64,000 nt of DNA, taken from positions 1-64,000 of the forward strand of contig RSEH01000206.1 of the NCBI GenBank assembly GCA_006503475.1. The letters are read 5' to 3'. Shown in pieces: positions 50,301 to 56,073 of this stretch. The DNA is from Stentor roeselii. Lineage: Eukaryota > Ciliophora > Heterotrichea > Heterotrichida > Stentoridae. Within the stretch, counting starts at the first letter, position 1; every line of letters begins with the position of its first letter. Position numbers and translations under genes: made by a program. The notes under the pieces are model-generated. The model had not been told where the DNA came from. It did no database searches and saw only the letters and a program-made list of their open reading frames with translations.

Positions 50301-50798
50301 AGACTCAGACTTGAAGAAGCGGAATTACAATTTAGAAGGATTAGAAAAGGACTTAGTGCGATTTTACCTTTTGATATGTTGTGTTTGTTCACTGGGAAAC
50401 AAGTTGAAGATATGGTCTGTGGAACTGCTGACTTTGATGTTGATGTGTTGAGAGCTGTCACGGAGTATCAGGGATTTGACGCTGAAGGACCTGTGATTAA
50501 AGGTTTTTGGCAGGTTTTAAAGGAAATGACGGCGAAAGACAAAAGCTTGTTTTTGAGGTTTGTGTCTGGAAGGTCACGTCTGCCTTTAAATCAGGAATAT
50601 AGGAAGTTCAAAATCTTTTTACTTAAGAAAAGTGGAAACCCTGACCATTATCTGCCAGTTGCACATACTTGCTTCTTTCAAATTGATCTGCCGCAGTACT
50701 CGAGTAAAGAAATTTTGAAGGAAAAAATGTTTTATGCGATTAGACATTGCCGGATTATTGACCTTGATGCTATTGCTGGCGGAGGATGGGCAGATTAA
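38364..50798 (+). CDS. Giant HECT-type E3 ubiquitin ligase (about 4,144 aa, single exon)
   Basis: The start is taken at MGNSSSELY, a good myristoylation-type N-terminus in an AATATGG context. An in-frame ATG at 38325 would add 13 residues. Visible modules: SPRY/B30.2 at ~290-450 (SGWGSMVTEQSLKTGFHYFEM ... GDRVGLFVDME); a UBA-like helix triplet at ~2250-2300 (ITVATLQSLNFTFSDIYSAIQL); beta-prism segments at ~1445-1550 and ~2575-2735 resembling MABP repeats (P-x-G-F/Y-x-x-V ... F-F-Y-L-C-F-S-R); a second SPRY at ~3210-3370 and a weaker third at ~3440-3565; HECT at ~3790-4144 (RGEGAVDLGGPYNETLS, EFFGKFIGFAIRT). The catalytic Cys is ~4103 in PVAHTCFFQIDLPQYSS. The HECT tail is nearest in look to HERC-type ligases. 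The middle is probably helical repeat. Confidence 0.93.
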   Translation: MGNSSSELYQKILTFSDLELQKFLHEDEILLTPIPAPLSSILESQKQSNPNLIFENPSSSETLNSSIEDLKLCFSSKKSSKLKEKYESLLHSLQLDQNSLLCSLPDPSFEVPLKLISYSLSKQKSLLQSEERLRRKLESLKIKSSTNQDSIPSEPLPAVTEAGVNFCIRSVVDMIDLLSGVDASISLKVLKNLNQILSELPLNSLTSSKNFSSNLQKLDDFLLNLELKTPSSALLSLFSLSLASGNLGRTLWIALKLYETRFLTKSDAKNFQETCKKLKNFEGKSFGKRVWMTWSHHRSAGDVISTNQSLTAGRNENSGWGSMVTEQSLKTGFHYFEMKIDRRSNSSSLVGLAGRTFASFNKKACISQCFTLHADGDVFINEANAGKAFKFVEGDRVGLFVDMEAKCLTFYLNGVKQIKPPFYPLPDEVVLIACFGTSGHLVTIVNDPQLPDDLKLTLGPLAKLFEKPFVEKKDDVIEKKENFGNFDDFFGFPFFAERILEHKVLNKDYLNEKEISVVVLASLDRIVSHYFRIFDLQSMKKEVKTCLDIPCFEPLAVEISENVMKTLLGILERVFKDISQLNWQDIDSSLTIWTCLSTLRILKAHFFVIDYLKIDGITFGMTPEQASCYCVLLEQLINIDLHDFPAQDAEKALNEIKKEASLAFYYGFDLFYASTSSKLQFLLTRLHLFSEEAKQQDVYKSITLDLLHPVNFSVICTEVSPDFEENFSLISEKILEIIKNFLETKEIPKNSEIFLIALNSIHSTLLSKSSRNDFKGLWKSILMRYSLKLLNVLKGVFESTPENFSRIAKSSVFSCFVVFFYNLSFAKPDLTEISAILEGTASVIKLMNRDGFRDYKGECWNFEDFNTIHPFSGQVPEKGIKTQGQSKFELEFNQLSSTATEKNLLKIWKFTDKKVLVGSYCLNGFPQKVTFEGSQMLFEYCPEDPEKESWGWEIRIKYVSIDLESQSNFKNLLLSLSFLSIFYLKTLVSLDFSSESSEISKFLSNPMIRFTFPSKINSIPKKFVIEDLLKLSELSFSPSGPVQFDDISSEASQARLSEISFTKTSDSIQDFIESFTQVTLPDLDNSLFSKWTSEDDAVKETWAWLKELSITPGPNFSIGGSDLDNLEKAVFFTFSVIFGFSELLKNLKNRPELPSSFKLLVKQACNIRVWAQHFKQTLIDEGNEKTYSEISEEVLKKSMFFIAAGKIDLETQDFWSFREKIKNFLGRTEKEEERSGDRKIDLAKALERVGKSVQSVGFGGDDQKNDLNVVKTVYKCLIDFYSSKISAEVILSSVNSRRKLAVARLIGIELFHKMLSTFSASRDEISNWTMRFFSESFKSQPGKKHYLCSLEGIELHLQKLLRLSLFSLQKHLFSILSSTQPLTLSRSQLFFYLSILDNLVFPIKAEDILSLSSFNLHEYLSFLISTAQGQALLFQPTGKKDLSKIITGLEVLTEYPGPGFETVCLTSDQSGCESLDFFESKKLWLKIERNEKNELLDPISEIFTGNECPDGFEPVQGSIAESGEDLFIFVKRTPLIPGKKFLTGLKVLEERPVVFKCFFVTFEEILVKENYENEEDDKLLGLLIRKMAWVLFKFLSYSIIENSLNSSISNQKAQKILVNVLLDSVKSFEFKTLQQELNTEENSPSLFEICSGEKWIRETFKGILMSQNPMKLWIHEFKRLFIKQDEDQLLYELIQEFIIDLDPCMSGVVETEIIEGFEDWTNSEGKIDFFVFLNSTIKKNYADLCPDLLSHPFMKILPRDMQEAQFLLSEDPETLTKVLLKYGNFSSSQSFSLYLNLLLQQESQVFKGRIPPAFLPEGTPQNFLNDSGEFDLIKSISSILDDPSKFPVFYSELEPFTIFLRQIKLFNDASCNNEKTLSSIQFFSESILWILMQSLPAPCMKKILSQEIELFIKLSLLSPGFLSQFSFKVLSEVLPSHHSPHSLKSIWQRLDFFELKFTFLDPSDWIRTFFLIIGFAGLWVARTDYSWFSNFGCDVKLINRLNKLCSESCLLLGSLCSSPRWKTFIISSLCSSLIDPDSLQVMIGGLRFLSRCLGTNDLLDCWVFEWTKIKQSGSVPAGVVISSDNEKDFATLYNEETDSFLEIGIEKLENIEPAFCLDLSSLDPTLKEKIVNKLIQLVKSQQLRKWIENSGFSYVSIVENICCSLIFRVISGIFQDLSDFKRIEHEIVIFLVKKLKSIKSKAVKESGIRIQELLKVLSSRLVKRISSENKEFNEKAEIQGKIRSFQISAADEARLISGMNENLQITVATLQSLNFTFSDIYSAIQLGITGTEEIMTFLASQEDKLKNSFEIQEEKDKSLIYKLQKTHSKFSIKDPSCLGHFEISPSGQMSIQTSHSLKSPLFLYNTLSSLVTHSFSSSKNLEIFIKVSLLENLLSGLFFFIFGKLKIRIDSRFDDCSLYANGDYIGSVEKRKDFVFKISLEGQSFDDLFIQLRDSLVFFNLTDSSVFNGLSFGRFGIGLAEGAGIVLNDLEIRVLNEKIDVDEWLSTAEPFIPSPIERSSFTIENKAEVTEASKARLKLLAVSEEDLRTVSSFHDFQTVLKATLPKIPSFLADEARGNYFPVIDVQLFDTLEEVPEGFTVVRTVFKDQKLFPLVNSGENFTKLLPGQRVLCIKQGKTSSTSEKYVVGLSLVDNFANSSGVDLGSLFKESEKTCKVWVNKISRSKLAGILPLSDVFILEVENGLRPQLPLGYEIVEVDGKLVNLAPGAGFFYLCFSRLTFIFNMPLVPLVFSKRSVPDKGMTSEMRKPPLAGRSKKLAKAVKDYPRLSTLELLSQVQAIHYSNKHLSMILLLKKIVKASPDVFSSVFLNSSRVFRKFFKIFAEDLEFLRVSIEKVLLQDSKQEKSRIFFMFVEMMTCLSFQPIQDPGLDEQLVDLKLQNDEKNDEEIAIPGADGLRLEFLEVRIEKLSDLYFYRHKNRIGLLQKSIKGKINDFQVPGERLFMHFESSSSSQKVLKFRVVPLRFPGLPKLMLPDHTSVLQSRWLLKCLLKHSSELFEFLSLPHFQAGVFSFFHNTSDEELRLDLLQLLEKSLSLRTSSFSLSLNSFLHHELCQIRQADKRNSQITTLQQKLISFSCASFNDSLVKPEAINEKWLLETHNFYKFMHGMVHKSRFQDAQKVILFLNIKKIPLVKVRESFHPYSKKSLKQLVKIEGAALLEIKIDPRCELDVEDSMLFSYDLEGEKRIEAKKSIENQEAFWSSKFKWTDVVFSNNNLSITRTNSSGWGSALWSEVYSKGKIKLSFKIDNDGKSDYLYIGILKADGNYKLNEVVNSDNSHELWTWKITGEFHRKGSRQSIPEGKYRTGDIVSLLLNFTDLSMTCLKNGIEVFKFLPISKEVIPIISFGGSNQHVTALPVENLRNDQENLICKKLLVQGDSFFFHFPVSSGLFSPKLFWKHNFEKTVFFSSDLKIAKSLPGLDEKGLVLNIGGAFKAGKHFCQIAARTSNESTVAFALIAENSENEEKNEKNALVWFESNGKLLIQGNEYEIKSFGNMEKVSIFFDYDAGDVGLFKDHQQLVFTKVKVDVSSYSFAFKFKSPGQLAKIITNPEVPPSLKAFLTSSLWTSGSQGSSWGYKFSVIPHFWGSSVTQLIETLSSSYREDYLKFSETYKTSVPRQVEEFLVEFIDEHCQKSKTDPLLFSFLKPGLKEDLQNFPSLSSIPSEILESHLNSLQKFNKSLEKYLPLISLTLSDLSEESFSKKIEDSLQRLVFSSGPYIFNSVKSTFFSSSLTSSASEGKLEVSIDRTKALKLKTSGKSDSQGMVSVFGQVFRSLSQVSSSLLRSNERSFKVLFRGEGAVDLGGPYNETLSCMCDELMSRTLNLFIPTPNHVHNTGENRESWTINPSATSKLALDMFEFFGKFIGFAIRTNINLSLTLPPIFWKRLLMQKTCLNDLKAVDECCWQMIKDLKNMKNMKNGSEELGKIEHLFFEVHDSSGKLVELQENGRILKVELENLNKFVKLLKRLRLEEAELQFRRIRKGLSAILPFDMLCLFTGKQVEDMVCGTADFDVDVLRAVTEYQGFDAEGPVIKGFWQVLKEMTAKDKSLFLRFVSGRSRLPLNQEYRKFKIFLLKKSGNPDHYLPVAHTCFFQIDLPQYSSKEILKEKMFYAIRHCRIIDLDAIAGGGWAD

Positions 50799-50827
50799 CA
50801 ACCATTATATCTAGTAATTATAAAATT

Positions 50828-51265
50828 ATGCCTCGAAGGTCTCATAGCTCTTCATCGTCCTCTAGTTCAGATTCGTCAAGATACCAGTCAAGTTCATCCT
50901 CATCCCGAAGTCCTTCACCCGTGAGTCGTTTACTAAAAGTCTCAAACTTAACAGGTAACGTGAACCGTAACCACTTATTCGAAATCTTCGAAAACTACGG
51001 AGTAATCAAATCCGTAAAACTCGCCGAAAAGCAAGTTCACGAAGGAAAACTCAAAAGAGGCTACGCTTACATAAAAATGGTTCACCGAGAAGACGCTTCA
51101 ATGGCCAGAAGATGCATGGACGGTGGTTGGATCGACGGAAACATCATCGGAGTTTCAATGGTCGAAACAAAAAAGCACAAAAGAAGATACCGTCCAAGGT
51201 CCCGATCAGATCGACGTTCAAAGCGAAGCGATTCTTGTTCTTCATGCTCATATCGCAGGTCCTAA
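50828..51265 (+). CDS. RNPS1: RNPS1-like RRM/SR protein
   Basis: 145 aa from the ATG at 50828 (MPRRSHSSSSS). A further upstream in-frame ATG at 50786 overlaps the HECT stop and is less likely. An N-terminal Ser-rich tract (~5-38) is followed by one RRM (~40-118) with LKVSNLTGNVNRNHLFEIFENYGVIKSVKL and RGYAYIKMVHREDASMARRCMDGGWIDGNIIGV. This closely parallels RNPS1 (L-T-R-N-V-T-K-D-H-I-x-E-I-F-x-x-Y-G, K-G-Y-A-Y-V, M-D-G-G-x-I-D-G). A C-terminal Arg/Ser tail follows. RNPS1 is an exon-junction-complex/ASAP splicing factor, of interest in a genome with 15-nt introns. Confidence 0.9.
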   Translation: MPRRSHSSSSSSSSDSSRYQSSSSSSRSPSPVSRLLKVSNLTGNVNRNHLFEIFENYGVIKSVKLAEKQVHEGKLKRGYAYIKMVHREDASMARRCMDGGWIDGNIIGVSMVETKKHKRRYRPRSRSDRRSKRSDSCSSCSYRRS

Positions 51266-51286
51266 TTAACAGAATTGCTGTACACT

Positions 51287-53035
51287 TTAATTCTTATTTA
51301 AAAAGTTGACTGAACGCTTGTGAGAACGATGCACAGTCGCCTTCACCAGCACTTCACTTGTCTTCTTGATATGTCGCGGGGTGAGTCCTTGATGAGGCTG
51401 GGCACTTCCTCCTCGCGAACTGCTCTTGTTGAGTTTAGGAGAGTCTGAAAACCATTCATGTTCCTTTGCCTCTTCTGGAGTCAGTCTTCTTGAAGGGTCC
51501 CACTCGAGACAGGCCATTACAAGTTGCAGGAAAAGACTGTCTGCCTTTCTTAGAAGGTCTTTAAGTGGTTTTTTTCCAGGGAACCTTACTTTTCCTCTTG
51601 AATTTGGAGTGATTCTTGGATGGTCACCGTCAAAAAACAGCTTTTTTCGAGTGGCTCTGTCTAAAAGGCTTGAAGGTGGCAAACCGAGCACTTCCATCAT
51701 GCACTGGATCTGCTCAGCTTCACTTTCTCCAGGAAAAACTGGGTACCCTGTGAAGAGCTCGACGAGAATACAGCCGAAGCTCCACATGTCGATGCTAGTA
51801 TTATAAGAAATTCCTAGAATAATCTCCGGTGCCCTGTAGAAGCGGCTTTGAATATAAGTGTAAATTCTCTGTTCATAGAAACAAGATGAACCGAAATCGA
51901 TTACCTTTAAAGAAGAGTGTTTTTCACTTTTTAGTAAAATGTTCTCTGGTTTCAAGTCGCAGTGAATGACTTTGTGCTTGTTTAGTAGAACCAAAGCTTC
52001 TAACATTTGACTTGCGAATCTTTTTATCAGTGACGGGCTGAGACCTTGGAAAGAGTTCAACTTGAGGAACTCGTAAAGGTTCATACTGAGCAGTTCGAAG
52101 GTTATGCACATGTGCTTTCGAAAGGAGAAGTAATCGCTAAGGTGCACTATGCAGTGATGGTCGTTAGGGTCTCTTTCTTTCAGGTATTTCAGGATTTTCA
52201 CCTCGATCAATGCCTGTTCATGGAACCGAGACTTGTTTCTAATTATTTTAAGTGCGAGTTCTTGCTTTGATTTATGGTCAAAGGCTTTTACCACTTGTCC
52301 GAAACTTCCTCTTCCAAGTACCTGCAAGATCTCATACCTATAAGAGACATGATCTCCAATAATAATCTTATAATCTCCTCTATCATCATCAAAAACCTGG
52401 CTCTTCACCTGTTCTTTTCTCTCAACAACCAGCCCCAAATAATAAATTTCGGCATATCCAAGAATTTCTGCCTGTTCAAAATTACTCATTCTATGCATGA
52501 AAAGTTTTAAAACAGTCGCTGGAGAAGCAGGCAACTTCGTCATTTTCCAAGAAAGTCTTCTGTCATCATCAACTGTTTTACGTGGAGTGTAATTCTTAGA
52601 AAGAGACTCAGTTGAAGAAATAGTTTCGATGCCTCGATGAGGAGACCCCACCTGTCTTGAAAGTTTACTTTCATTAGGCCGGGCTGTCGCGCATTGGAAA
52701 CTCGCCTGCAAGTTGTTAAGATGAGTCAAGTTGTCGCTCAAGGTGTACTTGTGACGGCGGCTTCTGTTCGATGAAAGCTGACTGTCGCCTTCGTGGTTCA
52801 GCTTTGTGAATAAAAGCTTTGGCACTTCGTTCAATTTCCGGCTTGTTTGAGGCGCTTTTGATTGAAAACTCGTTGAAATGTACTTTGGAGTCGAGTAGTC
52901 TGATACTGATGGACGTTGGACTGACTTTTGAAGGGTCGCTGTCAGTTTTACTGCCGGACGTTTTAGTCTGATTTCAATTCGCTTGTGAGGAGATATTTCT
53001 GGTTGAGGAAGTTTTAGTCTTGTGAGGTTTAGCAT
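51287..53035 (-). CDS. DYRK: DYRK-family dual-specificity kinase
   Basis: A 582-aa protein. The N-terminal ~215 residues are low-complexity. A DYRK-homology-like box (DDRGDYKIIIGDHVSYRYE) precedes the kinase at ~235-530: GRGSFGQVV, ALKIIRNK, VIHCDLKPENILL, DFGSSCF, and the activation loop YTYIQSRFYRAPEIILG with the Y-x-Y autophosphorylation site. HCDLKPEN, DFGSSC and the Y-x-Y loop are DYRK hallmarks, and the upstream box suggests the class II (DYRK2/4, Pom1) group. These kinases regulate the cytoskeleton and cell cycle. The tail is basic and Ser-rich. The 5' flank is almost C-free on the plus strand. Confidence 0.94.
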   Translation of the reverse strand: MLNLTRLKLPQPEISPHKRIEIRLKRPAVKLTATLQKSVQRPSVSDYSTPKYISTSFQSKAPQTSRKLNEVPKLLFTKLNHEGDSQLSSNRSRRHKYTLSDNLTHLNNLQASFQCATARPNESKLSRQVGSPHRGIETISSTESLSKNYTPRKTVDDDRRLSWKMTKLPASPATVLKLFMHRMSNFEQAEILGYAEIYYLGLVVERKEQVKSQVFDDDRGDYKIIIGDHVSYRYEILQVLGRGSFGQVVKAFDHKSKQELALKIIRNKSRFHEQALIEVKILKYLKERDPNDHHCIVHLSDYFSFRKHMCITFELLSMNLYEFLKLNSFQGLSPSLIKRFASQMLEALVLLNKHKVIHCDLKPENILLKSEKHSSLKVIDFGSSCFYEQRIYTYIQSRFYRAPEIILGISYNTSIDMWSFGCILVELFTGYPVFPGESEAEQIQCMMEVLGLPPSSLLDRATRKKLFFDGDHPRITPNSRGKVRFPGKKPLKDLLRKADSLFLQLVMACLEWDPSRRLTPEEAKEHEWFSDSPKLNKSSSRGGSAQPHQGLTPRHIKKTSEVLVKATVHRSHKRSVNFLNKN

Positions 53036-53394
53036 TTTTAAATGAATTGTTGAAAGATAACTGAATTTTTAGATTTGGATTATATGAAAATAGTGGGAGG
53101 TTGGTTTTAGGTTGGTGGGATTGGAGTGGGTTTAGAGGAATAACTAGTATTAAAATGGAAGTAGAATGGATTTTAGATTATATTGGAATGATTAGATTTT
53201 GGAACTGGGTGGATAATTGAAGGGTGAAAGGTTGAGTAATTTAATTAAAATAATAGTGTGTATTGGTTCAGATATTGGATTTATTTTAGCTTAGAAATTT
53301 AAGAGTTATTATTGAATATTTTATAAGAAAACGACATTACTAATCAAAGTAGATAATCATTCAATAGAAAAGGATTAGCAATAATAAATAAACC
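53036..53394. other. Intergenic spacer with strong strand skew
   Basis: 359 nt between the DYRK start and the CDPK stop, both minus-strand. 53040-53270 has only about four C in 230 nt on the plus strand, that is G-poor on the DYRK sense strand. No gene or RNA is seen. The DYRK promoter presumably lies here. Confidence 0.6.
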
Positions 53395-54837
53395 TCATTT
53401 TGTGTTATTCATCATGACTTCAATAAACTCCATATAATCAATTTTCCCATCGCGATTCTTATCAACAGCATCAATCATATTCTGTATCTCATTAAGCCTA
53501 ATCGCGACCTCTCCAGTGCTAAAAACATGTTTAAGTTCATTAACAGTAATAAACCCGTCTCGATCCTACCTAAACCTTACCTCATCATAAAACTCAAAAG
53601 CACTCTTCAAAATCCCAACATCAACATAAGCCTGTCCCGAAACACAAGCACTAATAAACTCAGTATAATCAATTTTCCCATTATGATTCATATCCATAAC
53701 CTTCCACAAATTATCCAAATCACTTCTTTCCAATTTTCTCTGCATCCCTTCAAAAGCCCTATCAAATTCCGCTCGACTAATACTTCCATTTCCATCTTTA
53801 TCAATAGAAACAAAAACATCTTTCAACAAATTAATTTCCTTTTCAGTTAACCGAGAAGCGATGTACATTAAAGTCGCTCTTTTAAACTTAGAGAAATTCA
53901 TAAAATTGCTGATATCATCAAAAGTCTCTGAAGGCAAAGGACATTCAGGTACAGGGGACAAGACCTGAATCCAGGGGTGTTCAAAGGCTTGTTGAGCGGT
54001 GAGTCTCATTGCAGGGTCGTTGACGAGAAGACGTGAAATTAGGTCTTTTGCCATTTTTGATACTTTTTGAAAGGCTTTGCCCCTCAAGGAGTAGCTTCCG
54101 TTGTAGACCTTCATGAGGACTTCTTGGTTGTTTTTGCCTGTGAAAGGAGGTGAACCGGAGAGCATTGTGTACATAATGATGCCGAGTGACCAGCAGTCGC
54201 ATGTTAAGGAGTAACAACCGGAAAGCACCTCAGGAGCGACGTAATAAGCAGTGCCGCAGATTCTGTTTAAAGCTTGTTGCTCGGTGATAAATGCTGCCAA
54301 CCCGAAATCTATTATTTTTATGTCGCTCTCGTCTGAAGTGTCTACCATCAAACAGTTCTCTGGCTTTAGATCTCGATGGCAGAGACCGTTTGAATGGCAG
54401 TACATCACTGCACTTATTAGCTTTCGCATTATGAATGCGGCTTTTAGCTCTGAGAAATTACGCTCTTGAGATAATTTTTGGAATAGCTCTCCTCCTTCGC
54501 AGAACTCTAAGACTAGGTAACATAGCCTGTCAGTTTCAAAATACTCAAGAAGTTTGACAATATTCGGGTGATCCAAAAACTGCAAAACTTCCAATTCCTG
54601 CTTAAAAGTATGAGATTCAACCACTCGATTTTTCTGAATAATTTTGACCGCAACCAAGCGATTCGAGTTTTTTTCACGTGCCTTGAGGACAGTTCCATAA
54701 GTCCCCTTTCCGATTTCCCCTTCAAAAGTATAGCAATTTTCGATAGGATCTTTCCTAGAGTTGAGAAACCACTGCTTTCTGAGTTCAATGGAAGCATAAA
54801 CCTCAGCCATTTGTGGATTAATATTCAATAAAACCAA
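53395..54837 (-). CDS. CDPK: Calcium-dependent protein kinase (CDPK), one 15-nt intron
   Basis: Two exons on the minus strand (54837-53581 and 53565-53395) join in frame to 475 aa. Removing GTAAGGTTTAGGTAG restores EF-hands 3 and 4. Kinase at ~35-295: GEIGKGTYGTV, AVKIIQK, LCHRDLKPENCL, DFGLAAF, CGTAYYVAPEV. An autoinhibitory junction lies at ~305-345. Four EF-hands follow with loops D-K-D-G-N-G-S-I-S, D-M-N-H-N-G-K-I-D-Y, D-E-D-R-D-G-F-I-T and D-K-N-R-D-G-K-I-D-Y. All four keep the key acidic ligands. CDPKs couple calcium to secretion and motility in ciliates and apicomplexans. No N-terminal Gly2 myristoylation signal is seen (MVLLNINPQMAEVYAS). Confidence 0.95.
53566..53580 (-). other. 15-nt intron (CDPK)
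   Basis: On the minus strand GTAAGGTTTAGGTAG interrupts the third EF-hand loop between FYDE and DRDG (phase 0). Without removal the protein would stop after VRFR and lose two EF-hands. Confidence 0.95.
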
Positions 54838-54934
54838 GTTAGTATTAATATTCTAAAAAAGTTATTCTTCAAGCAGTAAAGTCCTCAGACAGTCCGAATC
54901 AATTTTTCCTGAAGATCAGTTTTTAATTAAATAA

Positions 54935-55426
54935 ATGCGAAGAGCGATAATTCCTGAACTAAACAACAAGTTGTTTAACACCCTGCGATTTATCAGACAA
55001 CTGGAGGAATCTTCACAGCTGGTTGACTCTTACACTGGAGGACTTCAAATGATTTTTTCAAATGGCAACGAAAGACTCATTCCTTTTCAAGTAGAAGAAG
55101 CGAATGAGCAACACCCTGAGCCTCATCATTTCAGCTTTGCCAATGAATCTGACATAGAAAATCCTCAGATTTATGCGGAATCAGGAATGATTTCTGAGGA
55201 AGATAAAAATATTGATGACTTTCCAGTGATTAAAGGTATTGAAAACTACTCAACTGTCGTATATCGAAAAAATCAGACAAACTTAACATGTTCAATCTGT
55301 TTAGAAGATTTCATCGAAGGTGGTGAAGTGATTCGATTAGAATGTTTCCACGTCTTCCACAATAACTGCATCCGTGACTGGGCCAAGTCCAGTGAAATCT
55401 GTCCTGAATGTCGACGAGAAATTTAA
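54935..55426 (+). CDS. Small RING-H2 E3 ubiquitin ligase
   Basis: A 163-aa protein. The C-terminal RING-H2 has the canonical ligand order: CSICLEDF, CFHVFHNNCIRDW, CPEC (C-C-C-H-H-C-C-C). The rest (~1-110) is acidic and without a domain. No membrane span is seen. It is probably a soluble E3 working with E2 enzymes of the UBC4/5 type, as is usual for such RINGs; the substrate is unknown. It is divergent from the CDPK gene (97 nt) and convergent with the next gene (26 nt). Confidence 0.93.
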   Translation: MRRAIIPELNNKLFNTLRFIRQLEESSQLVDSYTGGLQMIFSNGNERLIPFQVEEANEQHPEPHHFSFANESDIENPQIYAESGMISEEDKNIDDFPVIKGIENYSTVVYRKNQTNLTCSICLEDFIEGGEVIRLECFHVFHNNCIRDWAKSSEICPECRREI

Positions 55427-55452
55427 AGATTTTCGATAAATACTTAAAATAA

Positions 55453-56064
55453 TCAATCCTTTACCTCTTCATCTAATCCAAAAATCAACTTGGCAATATA
55501 GTCATTTTTCAGATAAACCCTTTCAGTCACTATCCGAATGTAGTTGATTTCTTCCCACAATAAGAACTTCGTAGTCGTCGTCAATCCCAAAGCGTCAGTC
55601 ATTCCGTTCAAGGTTTTCAGGTCCCAACTGAGAACATCGCGAATTGTAATGTTTCGCGTTTTCAGCCTTTGGACCAAACTTGAGTCGCACTGGGCTCGCG
55701 ACATGAGAAGCTCGAGAGGGTGAAGCAGGTCTTCGTAGTTTGGTGAATAATTATAACGAACTTCTATTTTGTGCACTGTTCCGTGAAGGTCTAAGAGATG
55801 AGTGTCTAAACAGTATAAACAGTAGTTTTTACCTGTGCACCCACACATTACTTTTGCTTGAGCCAAACAACTTAGACCGTCACATTTCACGTAACCGATT
55901 GATGAGGGTATCGACTTTTCTTGCTGGATTCGCTTTGTGTTGTGAAAACCTGGAAGTGAGGTGTGGAATGAAAGGTGACTCATGCATATTAGAACTTTTG
56001 GAGATGAACACTCGCAGATTACTGTCGGCTTTTTTTGACAGTCGGGGAAGTAACATGAACTCAT
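55453..56064 (-). CDS. Cys-rich zinc-binding protein with SAM-like tail
   Basis: A 203-aa protein. Two Cys/His clusters (~4-40: CYFPDCQ..VICECS..LICMSHLSFH; ~60-95: CDGLSCLAQAKVMCGCTGKNYCLYCLDTH) are spaced like degenerate B-box zinc-binding modules. Residues ~120-170 (LVQRLKTRNITIRDVLSWDLKTLNGMTDALGL) look like a SAM-type five-helix bundle with an end-of-domain L-G-x-x. No catalytic signature is present. A role as an adaptor is inference. The gap to the downstream phosphodiesterase gene is 9 nt on the same strand. Confidence 0.65.
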   Translation of the reverse strand: MSSCYFPDCQKKPTVICECSSPKVLICMSHLSFHTSLPGFHNTKRIQQEKSIPSSIGYVKCDGLSCLAQAKVMCGCTGKNYCLYCLDTHLLDLHGTVHKIEVRYNYSPNYEDLLHPLELLMSRAQCDSSLVQRLKTRNITIRDVLSWDLKTLNGMTDALGLTTTTKFLLWEEINYIRIVTERVYLKNDYIAKLIFGLDEEVKD

Positions 56065-56073
56065 TATAGGGGG

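Noticed and set aside
51249-51269. Possible GT...AG intron (GTCCTAATTAACAG) at the end of the RNPS1-like gene
   Set aside because: It is 14 nt with an atypical GTCC start. The RS tail and stop before it are already complete.
55740-56069. 109-aa plus-strand ORF and other long antisense ORFs (for example 41567-41863, 46097-46396, 14647-15075)
   Set aside because: They lie opposite genes with recognisable domains and have no domains or start context of their own.
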